From the NCBI GenBank assembly GCA_001785805.1, contig MFUU01000018.1, forward strand, positions 1 through 21,171: a DNA stretch of 21,171 nt. Reading direction: 5' to 3'. The position numbers and the translations under genes are program-made. The stretch's first letter is position 1; each line of letters begins with the position of its first letter. The notes under the pieces were generated by a model. The model made no database searches, was not told the DNA's origin, and was given only the letters and a program-made list of their open reading frames with translations. The stretch comes from Candidatus Nomurabacteria bacterium RIFCSPLOWO2_01_FULL_39_17. GTDB lineage: Bacteria; Patescibacteriota; Minisyncoccia; Phycocordibacterales; UBA9973. Positions 14,344 to 21,171 of the stretch are shown in pieces.

Positions 14344-15384
14344 ATGAACGACTTGTATAAACAAGCAGGCGTGGATATTGATGCCGGTAATGAAGTCATT
14401 GAGCGAATAAAAAATAATGTAACAAGCACGCATACTCCCCAAGTACTTACTGGAATTGGGCACTTTGGCGGGCTGTATGACCTAGGAGAAATTTTAAAAT
14501 CTTACAAACACCCGATACTGGTGCAAAGTATTGATGGCGTAGGCACCAAACTCTTGGTGGCCAAAATGGCGAATAAATATGACTCGGTGGGTGAAGATAT
14601 GGTGGGACATAGCTGTGGAGACATCATTGCCATGGGCGCTAGGCCACTGACTTTTCTTGATTATGTGGCAAACGAAAAATTGGTTCCAAGTGAAATGGAG
14701 GAAATAGTTTCCGGTATGGCAAAAGCTTGCAGAGAAGCTGGAGTTTCAATCATTGGCGGAGAAACTGCCGAAATGCCAGGAGTATATATGAAGGGCAAGC
14801 ACGACATCGCCGGATGCATTACCGGAGTAGTGGAAAAAGATAAAATCATAACCGGAGAGAAGATTGAAGAGGGAAACATTTTACTCGGTTTTGCTTCATC
14901 AGGACTTCACACAAACGGTTTCTCGCTGGCGCGTAAATTAATTTTTGAAGTTGCTAAACATAAAGTAGACACTCAAATCTCCGAACTTGGCATGACAGTG
15001 GGTGAAGCATTACTCAAAGTACATATGAATTACACCAAGCCTATTTTAGAAATTTTAGATTCTGGGGTAGATGTGAGGGGTATAGCGCATATAACAGGCG
15101 GAGGATTTATTGAAAATGTACCGCGCGTATTGCCGAAAAATTTAGATGCTGCAATTATCAAAGATTCATGGCCCATGCTGCCTATTTTTCCTTTTATGCA
15201 AAAAATTGGCAATATCAGCGAAAGGGAAATGTACACAGCTTTCAATATGAGTATCGGGCTTATTTTGGTTATGCCTAAATCAGAGAAAACGAAAATCGAA
15301 ATAATTTTAAAAAAATATCATAATTTTACTATTTATGAAATCGGTAAAATTATTAAAGGAAGTGGTAAAGTAATTTTAAAATGA
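14344..15384 (+). CDS. purM: Phosphoribosylformylglycinamidine cyclo-ligase (AIR synthetase)
   Basis: ATP-dependent ring closure of FGAM to AIR. The 346 residues begin YKQAGVDIDAGNEVIERIK, typical of the family. They continue with GHFGGLYDL, the ATP/Mg loop SIDGVGTKLLVA, GARPLTFLDYVA, GGETAEMPGVY, and FASSGLHTNGFSLAR; the C-domain carries HITGGGFIENVPRVLP. The region usually reading MCVNDI is GHSCGDI here, a local difference worth noting but within a well-conserved frame. The TGA stop overlaps the purC ATG (ATGA at 15381-15384). Confidence 0.96.
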   Translation: MNDLYKQAGVDIDAGNEVIERIKNNVTSTHTPQVLTGIGHFGGLYDLGEILKSYKHPILVQSIDGVGTKLLVAKMANKYDSVGEDMVGHSCGDIIAMGARPLTFLDYVANEKLVPSEMEEIVSGMAKACREAGVSIIGGETAEMPGVYMKGKHDIAGCITGVVEKDKIITGEKIEEGNILLGFASSGLHTNGFSLARKLIFEVAKHKVDTQISELGMTVGEALLKVHMNYTKPILEILDSGVDVRGIAHITGGGFIENVPRVLPKNLDAAIIKDSWPMLPIFPFMQKIGNISEREMYTAFNMSIGLILVMPKSEKTKIEIILKKYHNFTIYEIGKIIKGSGKVILK

Positions 15385-16340
15385 ATATAGAAAAAATAAA
15401 GGAGCATATAGACGATGTTTTGACAGAAACAAACTTCACTAATTTAGGAGAAAAGAAAGTTGGGAAAGTGCGCGATGTTTACATTGCAAAAGACCATATT
15501 ACTCTTATTTCCACCGACCGGCATTCTTCTTTCGACAGGAACATAGCTTATGTGCCATTTAAAGGAGAAGTTTTAAATCAAATCAGCTTGTTCTGGTTTG
15601 ATCAAACAAGGGATATCATTCAAAATCATGTATTAAGCTCGCCAGATCCTAGCGTCTTGGTTGTAAAAAAATGCAAATCTTTGCCGGTAGAGGCAGTCGT
15701 ACGCGGATATATCACGGGAATTACTTCCACTTCGCTCTGGACTTATTATAAGGACGGCAAGCGTAATTTTGGAAACTTTACTTTACCTGACGGCATGAAG
15801 AAAAATCAAAAGCTGGATGAACCAGTCTTTACGCCTTCAACTAAATTCGAAGAACATGATAGGACGCTCTCGTCCGATGAAATTGTGGCCGAGAATTTGC
15901 TTTCTCGCGAAATGATAACCGAAGTTGAAAAAGTAGCTAAAGCTTTATTTAAAAGAGGACAGGAAATCGCGCTAAAACACGGACTTATTTTGGTAGACAC
16001 CAAATACGAATTCGGACTTGATGGGGACGGCAAGTTAATGCTCATAGACGAAATACATACCCCCGATTCATCCCGCTACTGGATGGCCGGAAGTTATGAA
16101 GAGTGTTTCAGGAAAGGGGAAGAACCGGAATATTTTGATAAAGAGTTTTTACGACTTTGGTTTAAGGATCATTGCGATCCTTATAAAGACGAGGCGCTAC
16201 CGAAAGCTCCGCCTGAACTGGTGGCTGAACTTTCCCGCCGATATATTAAAATATATGAGATAATTACCGGCAAGACTTTTAACCACGATTTTTCTCAATC
16301 AGCCATGGAAAGAATTACTAATAATTTATCTAAAAAATAA
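15381..16340 (+). CDS. purC: SAICAR synthetase
   Basis: Joins CAIR and aspartate with ATP to give SAICAR. At 319 residues it is the long form (yeast-like) rather than the 240-residue short bacterial form. Visible motifs are GKVRDVY, STDRHSSFDRN, the signature VVRGYITG near the middle, PSTKFEEHDR, and the C-terminal LVDTKYEFGLDGDGKLMLIDEIHTPDSSRYW. The start codon overlaps the purM stop. The purB ATG follows its TAA with no gap, so purC and purB are translationally adjacent. Confidence 0.97.
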   Translation: MNIEKIKEHIDDVLTETNFTNLGEKKVGKVRDVYIAKDHITLISTDRHSSFDRNIAYVPFKGEVLNQISLFWFDQTRDIIQNHVLSSPDPSVLVVKKCKSLPVEAVVRGYITGITSTSLWTYYKDGKRNFGNFTLPDGMKKNQKLDEPVFTPSTKFEEHDRTLSSDEIVAENLLSREMITEVEKVAKALFKRGQEIALKHGLILVDTKYEFGLDGDGKLMLIDEIHTPDSSRYWMAGSYEECFRKGEEPEYFDKEFLRLWFKDHCDPYKDEALPKAPPELVAELSRRYIKIYEIITGKTFNHDFSQSAMERITNNLSKK

Positions 16341-17720
16341 ATGTCTCTAAACTCGATTTCGCCAATAGACGGACGCTACGAAAAGTCTTCTTTTACGCTT
16401 TCTCCGATATTTTCCGAAAGAGGTTTGATGCATTATCGAATAGTGGTAGAGGGAGAATATTTAATCGCATTATCCAAGTTAAAAATTAAATTAAGAAGAT
16501 TCTCGAATAGGGAAATAAAATTAATCAGATTGCTTTATAATTTAAGGGAAGCTGATGCTCAAATAATTTCCGATATTGAAACGAGGGGTTATAAAAATAT
16601 AAAAGCTACCGACCATGATGTGAAGGCGGTGGAATACTTTATGAAAATGAAACTTGGCAATTCGTCGCTTAAAGATGTTTTGGAATGGATTCATTTCGGG
16701 CTAACTAGCGAAGATACGAACAATTTGGCTTACGCCTTAATGCTTCGCGACGGAGTAGATATATTGCTTGGCAAGTTAAATAGAGTGATGAAAGAAATTA
16801 ATAACTTAGCAAAAAAGCACAAGAATCTTCCAATGCTTGCCCGCACTCACGGACAGCCGGCAACTCCAACAACTTTCGGCAAAGAGTTTTTGGTGTTTGC
16901 CAAAAGGATTGAGAAGCAAGTAAGAAATTTACAGAAACAAAAAATATCCGCGAAATTAAACGGCGCTATCGGTAATTACAACGCGCATTTGATAGCATTT
17001 CCTAAAATAAATTGGCCGGCATTTACAAAAAGTTTCATTAATAAGTTAAATAAGCTAGAAACTAGAACCTTGCATCTAGAACCCAACCTGGTTACCACGC
17101 AAATCGAGTCGCACGATTCTTATATTGAAATTTTCGATAATCTAAAACGGATAAATAGCATTTTAATAGATTTTAACCAAGATATGTGGCGATATATAAG
17201 TGATGAATGGGTCATACAAAAACCGGTAGAGGGAACTATAGGCTCTTCCACTATGCCCCATAAAATAAATCCGATAAAATTTGAAAATAGCGAGGGGAAT
17301 TTGAGCGTGGCTAACGCATTTTTTGAATTTTTTGCCCGCAAACTGCCTATTTCTAGGCTTCAGCGGGATTTATCCGACTCTACCGTGCAGAGGAATTTCG
17401 GCACTGCTTTTGCTCATTCTTTGATTGCTTACGAGTATTTGCTGAAGGGGTTGAGTAAAATCAAGGTAAACGAACAGAGAGTCCGTGAAATATTAAAGAA
17501 TCATCCGGAAGTCGTAGCAGAAGCAATACAAACAATCCTGCGAAGAGAAGGAATACAAATGCCGTATGAAAAGTTAAAAGAACTGACTCGCGGTAAAAAT
17601 ATTAAACTTGCGGATATTCGTAATTTTATAAATACCTTGGAAGTTGGCGATAAAATAAAAAAGGAGTTGTTGAAAATAACTCCAGAGAGTTATACCGGTT
17701 TGGCTTCAAAATTGGTATAA
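16341..17720 (+). CDS. purB: Adenylosuccinate lyase
   Basis: Acts twice: SAICAR to AICAR plus fumarate, and adenylosuccinate to AMP plus fumarate, serving both arms of this cluster. Of the aspartase/fumarase superfamily, 459 residues. It begins ISPIDGRYEK and FSERGLMHYRIVVEGEYL, like the E. coli-type PurB. HFGLTSEDTNNLAY, ARTHGQPATPTTFGKE (catalytic His170) and the signature GSSTMPHKINPIKFEN (flexible loop serine at 302-303) follow. The C-terminus ends in a helical region similar to E. coli PurB. The last codons contain the extended -10 box of the next gene. Confidence 0.96.
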   Translation: MSLNSISPIDGRYEKSSFTLSPIFSERGLMHYRIVVEGEYLIALSKLKIKLRRFSNREIKLIRLLYNLREADAQIISDIETRGYKNIKATDHDVKAVEYFMKMKLGNSSLKDVLEWIHFGLTSEDTNNLAYALMLRDGVDILLGKLNRVMKEINNLAKKHKNLPMLARTHGQPATPTTFGKEFLVFAKRIEKQVRNLQKQKISAKLNGAIGNYNAHLIAFPKINWPAFTKSFINKLNKLETRTLHLEPNLVTTQIESHDSYIEIFDNLKRINSILIDFNQDMWRYISDEWVIQKPVEGTIGSSTMPHKINPIKFENSEGNLSVANAFFEFFARKLPISRLQRDLSDSTVQRNFGTAFAHSLIAYEYLLKGLSKIKVNEQRVREILKNHPEVVAEAIQTILRREGIQMPYEKLKELTRGKNIKLADIRNFINTLEVGDKIKKELLKITPESYTGLASKLV

Positions 17721-17721
17721 T
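17713..17721 (+). promoter_or_regulatory. Extended -10 promoter of the exported-protein gene
   Basis: TGGTATAAT (TGn plus a perfect TATAAT at 17716-17721) ends 6 nt before the ATG at 17728. No good -35 box is visible, as is usual for extended -10 promoters. A leaderless transcript is predicted. Confidence 0.6.
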
Positions 17722-17727
17722 AAAAAC

Positions 17728-18534
17728 ATGCTAAAAAAAGTCGGAATAATTTCGTTGTTGTTCGTTTGTCTATTGCCCGCCAATGAAATAAACGCACAGA
17801 TAACTAATGCGGGTTTCATACCTGGCAATATTTGGTATTCTAAAGATCCATTTGAAGAAGGGGACAAAATCAAAATTTATACTTTAATTTTCAACCCTGA
17901 CGCAAGAGAGCTCTCTGGGATGGTAAATTTCTACGATAAAACGACAATTTTAGGTAAAAAAAGTTTTGTTGTGGCGGGGAAGAGCGTGAAAGATATTTCC
18001 ATAGATTGGACAGTAGATGCCGGAGCTCACAACATTTTCGCAAAAATTGAAAACGCTAAATTTTTAATATCGACAGGCAAGTATGAGAATGTAAATCTGA
18101 CCGAGAACCAAACGGAAGAAAGTTCCAGAACAATAAATAAAAAGATAGTTCCTAAATTGCCAGACATTATCGGTGATAGCGCTACAGATGGGCAAATCGC
18201 GAAAGTACAAAATGTAATTCTAGAAAATACGCCGGACTTTATTGCCAAACCTATTATAGAAGCGGTAAATAGCCTAGAAAAAATGCGTGAGAGCGCTGGA
18301 ACTTTCTCAAGGAATAAAAAAGAAGAAATAAGCAATCAAATTAAAGCTCTGAATAATGAAGAAGTCTTACCAGACTCAGAATCAAATGCGAAACTCCAAA
18401 AACCTTTGAAATATATCGAACTCTTTTTCTTAGCTATTTTTTCGATAATACTGGACAATAAATGGGTTTTTTATATTGCCCTAGCTTTTATTGTCTTTTT
18501 CCTTATACGTTTTATTTGGCGTAGAATTTTTTAA
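17728..18534 (+). CDS. Exported Ig-like (CARDB-type) protein with C-terminal membrane anchor
   Basis: 268 residues. An N-terminal signal peptide (MLKKVGIISLLFVCLLP, likely cleavage after NEINA near residue 23) precedes a beta-sandwich region at about 25-120. The pattern IYTLIFNPDARELSGMVNFYDKTTILGKKSFVVAGKSVKDISIDWTVDAGAHNIFAKI is close to CARDB/Ig-like repeats. A charged, probably coiled helical stretch follows (about 150-222). One or two hydrophobic segments (about 228-264) end in WRRIF on the cytoplasmic side. The protein would sit on the outer face of the membrane. It is followed by a small membrane protein and a PBP2 gene, so a role in envelope assembly is possible. No enzymatic motif is seen. 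Confidence 0.75.
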   Translation: MLKKVGIISLLFVCLLPANEINAQITNAGFIPGNIWYSKDPFEEGDKIKIYTLIFNPDARELSGMVNFYDKTTILGKKSFVVAGKSVKDISIDWTVDAGAHNIFAKIENAKFLISTGKYENVNLTENQTEESSRTINKKIVPKLPDIIGDSATDGQIAKVQNVILENTPDFIAKPIIEAVNSLEKMRESAGTFSRNKKEEISNQIKALNNEEVLPDSESNAKLQKPLKYIELFFLAIFSIILDNKWVFYIALAFIVFFLIRFIWRRIF

Positions 18535-18535
18535 T

Positions 18536-18564
18536 TTGTATTTTTGCAACGTAGCGTATAAAAT
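18536..18564 (+). promoter_or_regulatory. Promoter of the small membrane protein and mrdA
   Basis: TTGTAT (18536-18541), a 17-nt spacer and TAAAAT (18559-18564; TATAAA two bases earlier also fits). The box ends 6 nt before the ATG at 18571, the same leaderless geometry as at guaB, purE and 17728. Confidence 0.6.
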
Positions 18565-18570
18565 AAAGTT

Positions 18571-18846
18571 ATGGCACTTCGAATCAGTTTTTCCCTTATA
18601 CTTCTATTTTCAATACTTTTTTTACCCTTTTATATATCGGCTATTTTAGTACTGATAGGTATGGCTTATTTTTCTTTTTTCATAGAAGCAGGTTTGTTGT
18701 TTCTGTTGTCTGATTTACTGTATGCGGTAAAAGAAATTAAGTTTTTTAATATTACTTTTGTTTCTTTTCTGTTTTCGATTATATTTCTGCTGGTAATAGA
18801 ATTTCTTAAAAAGAAACTAAGATTTTATCCCAAAGAAATAAAATAA
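18571..18846 (+). CDS. Small multi-pass membrane protein upstream of mrdA
   Basis: 91 residues, almost wholly hydrophobic, with about three membrane segments (roughly 5-24, 26-50 and 60-80) and a basic tail KKKLRFYPKEIK. It sits where mreD would be expected, directly before a PBP2 gene. It is much shorter than MreD (about 160 residues) and I see no diagnostic motif. A reduced MreD-like role is a guess from position only. There is an 8-nt gap to mrdA, so both are probably on one transcript. Confidence 0.65.
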   Translation: MALRISFSLILLFSILFLPFYISAILVLIGMAYFSFFIEAGLLFLLSDLLYAVKEIKFFNITFVSFLFSIIFLLVIEFLKKKLRFYPKEIK

Positions 18847-18854
18847 TCACGCAA

Positions 18855-20546
18855 ATGTTTAAAAAACATAGAGTAAAAAACGTAAATTCCTTTGTCGAGC
18901 CCGATGAAATTTTTCTTGATTCGAAAAATATCCAAAATTTCGACCGCCAGCAATTTGAAGGAAGAATAGAAAAACCAATCTCAAAGAGAACTATCTTATT
19001 TCTTGGAATCTTTTTCTTGGTCGGCGTTCTGTCTTTTTCAACCCGGCTTATATACTTACAAATACAAAAAGGCGAAACGTATTTTAAAAGAAGTGAAAAT
19101 AATATCCTAAAACGGCAAATAATATTCGCCGATCGGGGAATTATTTATGATAGAAATAAAGTCGAGCTTGCTGGGAATAAGAGAACAGAAGAAACTTTCT
19201 CCGCCCGAACATATTTGAAATCGGGATTTGCGCATTTATTGGGATATGTGAGCTATCCGGCAGTTGATAAAATGGGTAATTATTGGCAAAGTGAATTTAT
19301 GGGCAAGGATGGACTTGAAAAACAGTATAATGAATCATTGAATGGCCAAAATGGATCAAAGGTGGTGGAAATTGATGCTCGGGGAGAAATTCATTCAGAA
19401 AATATTGTAAACGCTCCGAAGCAGGGGAAAGATTTGGTGTTAACTATTGATTCCCGTATTCAGGGAGAACTGTTTTCTCTTATTCAGAATTTGGCTAAGA
19501 GTAATTTTTTTACCGGCGGAGCGGGAATATTAATGGACATCAGAAATGGGGAAATTATAACCTCCACTAGTTTTCCCGAATACAATGGTGAATTGTTATC
19601 ATTGGGCAAAGAAAGCAGTATTATAAAGGGCTATTTGAATGATAAAAGGAAAGTTTTTATGGATAGAACCATATCGGGTCTTTACACGCCGGGGTCTATT
19701 ATCAAGCCGCTTCTGGCTATGGGCGCGCTGAATGAAAAAATAATTGATCAATATAAAAAGATTTTATCAACTGGTTCAATTTCGATTCCCAATCCTTATT
19801 TTCCGAACCAAAAAAGCGTTTTTAAGGATTGGCGAGTAAACGGCTGGACAGATATGCGGCAAGCTCTGGCTGTTTCATCCGATGTTTATTTTTATACAAT
19901 TGGAGGCGGGTTTGAGGGACAGAAAGGTTTGGGTATTCTGAATATCGAGAAATATGTGCGACTCTTCGGCATCGGACAGAAAACCGGAATTGATTTACCA
20001 GATGAAAAAGGCGGAACAATCCCGAGTCCGGATTGGAAAATAAAAAATTTCGCCGGCGATCCATGGCGTATTGGGGATACTTATAATACAGCCATTGGAC
20101 AGTATGGATTTCAGGTAACACCAATGGAAATGACACGTGCTATTTCTGCCATCGCTAACTACGGCACATTGGTTAATCCGCATTTTTTAATAAAAGATAT
20201 TGGTGAAAATGCAAATCAAACACCCATCACTTCTGTGCTTGATTTGAAGAAAGAAGATTTCATCGTAGTGCACGAGGGCATGAGGCAGGCGGTAAATTAT
20301 GGCACTGCGGTAGCGCTCAATGTGCCTTATGTAAAAGTTGCAGCGAAAACCGGTACCGCCCAACTCGGCCTTGCAAAAAATAAAGTTAACTCTTGGATTG
20401 TCGGTTTTTTCCCGTATGAGAATCCAAAATACGTCTTTACCATAATGATGGAAGCCGGACCTTCGAGCAACAGCGTGGGGGCGTCTTCGATAATGCGGGG
20501 GCTTTTGGACTGGATGTCCATAAACACATCCGAATACTTTGAATAA
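18855..20546 (+). CDS. mrdA: Penicillin-binding protein 2-type peptidoglycan transpeptidase
   Basis: Membrane-anchored class B PBP that crosslinks peptidoglycan during elongation. 563 residues: a cytoplasmic N-terminus of about 45 residues, one membrane segment (about 46-66), the start of the PBP-dimer region at FADRGIIYDRNKVELAGN (91-108), and the transpeptidase domain from about 190. Catalytic motifs are SIIK (Ser281, Lys284), SSD (341-343, in place of SxN as in other PBP2s) and KTG (498-500). Between VELAGN and HLLGYVS there are only about 18 residues, where E. coli PBP2 has roughly 100; the head part of the pedestal is essentially absent. No rodA, mreB or mreC is in the window. The TAA is followed by a terminator hairpin. 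Confidence 0.92.
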   Translation: MFKKHRVKNVNSFVEPDEIFLDSKNIQNFDRQQFEGRIEKPISKRTILFLGIFFLVGVLSFSTRLIYLQIQKGETYFKRSENNILKRQIIFADRGIIYDRNKVELAGNKRTEETFSARTYLKSGFAHLLGYVSYPAVDKMGNYWQSEFMGKDGLEKQYNESLNGQNGSKVVEIDARGEIHSENIVNAPKQGKDLVLTIDSRIQGELFSLIQNLAKSNFFTGGAGILMDIRNGEIITSTSFPEYNGELLSLGKESSIIKGYLNDKRKVFMDRTISGLYTPGSIIKPLLAMGALNEKIIDQYKKILSTGSISIPNPYFPNQKSVFKDWRVNGWTDMRQALAVSSDVYFYTIGGGFEGQKGLGILNIEKYVRLFGIGQKTGIDLPDEKGGTIPSPDWKIKNFAGDPWRIGDTYNTAIGQYGFQVTPMEMTRAISAIANYGTLVNPHFLIKDIGENANQTPITSVLDLKKEDFIVVHEGMRQAVNYGTAVALNVPYVKVAAKTGTAQLGLAKNKVNSWIVGFFPYENPKYVFTIMMEAGPSSNSVGASSIMRGLLDWMSINTSEYFE

Positions 20547-20563
20547 TATGAATTAAGGGCCTG

Positions 20564-20597
20564 CCCCGTACCGAGCCTTGCTCTAGTTCGGGGTTTT
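20564..20597 (+). terminator. Terminator after mrdA
   Basis: CCCCG (20564-20568) pairs with CGGGG (20589-20593). An AC/GT extension and inner GAG/CTC pairs continue the stem, and TTTT follows. The sequence CCTGCCCCG resembles the palindrome inside purQ, so it may be a recruited dispersed repeat. Confidence 0.6.
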
Positions 20598-20607
20598 CCA
20601 CAGGTGG

Positions 20608-20636
20608 TTGCATATCAGCTATTTTTTTGATATAAA
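20608..20636 (+). promoter_or_regulatory. Promoter within the mrdA downstream gap
   Basis: TTGCAT (20608-20613), a 17-nt spacer and TATAAA (20631-20636). The predicted start is about 20643, far from any start codon, unlike the other promoters here. It would drive a small RNA or a long leader for the proline-rich genes. Confidence 0.5.
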
Positions 20637-20642
20637 TAAATC

Positions 20643-20776
20643 GTGACCAAATTACACGCAAACAGATATTTCTTTAGACTCTTTAGGCAGACCCTAGAGG
20701 ACTGATATTTGCGCTGTAAATCTCAAATAAAAAATTTACAACTCAAATACTAGCCCTCAGAGGGCTAGTATTGTTC
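20643..20776 (+). ncRNA. Candidate small RNA or leader after mrdA
   Basis: About 130 nt between a promoter-like sequence and a strong hairpin. Visible pairing: GCAAA+CAG with CTG+TTTGC around 20658-20714 (3-nt bulge), enclosing CTCT..AGG with CCT.AGAG near 20680-20700. TGTAAAT with ATTTACA (20715-20740, 12-nt loop) comes next, then the terminator-like stem. No family is recognised. It may be a leader that ends before the two proline-rich genes or an independent small RNA. Confidence 0.35.
20747..20776 (+). terminator. 25-bp palindrome, probable terminator
   Basis: ATACTAGCCCTC and GAGGGCTAGTAT form a perfect 12-bp inverted repeat around one central base (20759), in practice an 11-bp stem with a 3-nt loop. 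TGTTCTT follows. It could terminate the candidate small RNA or act as an attenuator before 20821; the T run is interrupted, so strength is uncertain. Confidence 0.55.
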
Positions 20777-20820
20777 TTCGACAGCGAATCCAACCCATAA
20801 TGATAAAGGGGATGATTTTC

Positions 20821-20985
20821 ATGGCATTTCAATCTGAGCAGGAGAAAATTGATGGCAAGCGTCGTCCGCACGAAGTAGTACCACCGCCATCGTGGGAGGC
20901 TCCAGTCGAGGAAGAACTTCCGCCCGTGGTACCTCCAAGAGCACCAGAAATACCCCACCACAGGGATGCAGAGTCAGGCTTCTAA
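20821..20985 (+). CDS. Proline-rich micro-protein (54 aa), first of a pair
   Basis: ATG at 20821 was chosen over the ATG at 20800 because AAAGGGG (20805-20811) lies 9 nt upstream of it. The product starts with a charged part (SEQEKIDGKRRPHE), has a low-complexity Pro/Glu/Val centre (VVPPPSWEAPVEEELPPVVPPRAPEIP) and ends HHRDAESGF. It has no membrane segment, signal peptide, Cys pairs or known family, and is probably disordered. Codons are GC-richer than in the purine genes. A second small proline-rich gene follows after 25 nt, again with a clear Shine-Dalgarno site. Role unknown. Confidence 0.5.
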   Translation: MAFQSEQEKIDGKRRPHEVVPPPSWEAPVEEELPPVVPPRAPEIPHHRDAESGF

Positions 20986-21010
20986 CCAATCACGAAGAAG
21001 GAGCGAAGCG

Positions 21011-21142
21011 ATGGAAGCTGGCAAAAACACTCCCGCAGAAACGGAGCCCGAGAATTCCGTGGCCCCACCCCCTCTACCTCTTCCAAAGTTGGAAGAGCGT
21101 GCAATTGAGGCTCTTCGTCGTATTCCTCAATTTCGTGGGTAA
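21011..21142 (+). CDS. Proline-rich micro-protein (43 aa), second of a pair
   Basis: AAGGAG (20998-21003) stands 7 nt before the ATG. The 43 residues consist of an acidic Thr/Glu/Pro start (AGKNTPAETEPENSV), a polyproline stretch (APPPLPLP) and an amphipathic helix KLEERAIEALRRIPQFRG. TAA is at 21140-21142. The layout (charged start, polyproline middle) parallels the preceding gene, but the sequences are not close copies. The function is unknown; a short proline-rich linker with a helical docking end would fit a protein-binding peptide. Expression as an operon with the first gene is inferred from 25-nt spacing. Confidence 0.5.
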   Translation: MEAGKNTPAETEPENSVAPPPLPLPKLEERAIEALRRIPQFRG

Positions 21143-21171
21143 ACCGGATTCGCAGTATTATGAGAGGCTGG

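Noticed and set aside
1..21171. CRISPR array, tRNA or rRNA genes, transposase or integrase
   Set aside because: No regular spaced repeats, no cloverleaf I could recognise, and no protein with recombinase motifs.

Overview
The window looks like a chromosomal segment of a Candidate Phyla Radiation bacterium (Patescibacteria, probably Parcubacteria-like). This is an inference from gene style: AT-rich DNA, genes packed with 0-8 nt gaps or ATGA overlaps, almost no Shine-Dalgarno sites on core genes, leaderless-looking promoters, a large Cys-rich protein of a CPR-type unnamed family, and compact versions of cell-wall proteins. TGA is used as a stop, so the SR1/Gracilibacteria code is not in use. 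All recognised genes are on the + strand.

Layout. 1-831: C-terminal end of an unknown protein, a small winged-helix regulator gene flanked by a 17-nt perfect inverted repeat, and an alkyltransferase-like (MGMT/OGT family) gene. 834-3756: strong promoter, guaB and purA (the first GMP-branch and first AMP-branch steps from IMP). 3766-12157: a second promoter, then purL, a HAD phosphatase, a 581-aa zinc-ribbon/Cys-rich protein, purQ, purF and purN. 12158-13487: a repeat-bearing gap, then purD. 13491-13790: a gene-free, structured, GC-richer stretch with the best promoter of the window and a terminator, probably a non-coding RNA or a leader with a small ORF. 13789-17720: purE, purM, purC and purB. 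17713-20546: an exported Ig-like/CARDB-type protein, a small membrane protein and a PBP2-type transpeptidase (mrdA). 20547-21171: terminator, a second possible small RNA with its own promoter and terminator, and two tiny proline-rich protein genes with strong Shine-Dalgarno sites.

Together the purine genes cover PRPP to AICAR (purF, D, N, L+Q, M, E, C, B) and IMP to AMP and XMP (purA, purB, guaB). purH, purK, purS and guaA are not here. A long purine cluster is unusual because many CPR genomes lack de novo purine synthesis. PurS function appears to be fused to PurL as a duplicated N-terminal region. PurE is class I although purK is absent.

The most interesting non-genic observations are the repeated pattern of -10 boxes 6-8 nt before start codons (predicted leaderless mRNAs), a palindromic element apparently inserted in frame in purQ, perfect palindromes between genes, the inverted repeats around the regulator gene, two candidate RNAs with alternative hairpins, and the pair of proline-rich micro-proteins whose translation signals and composition differ from the rest.
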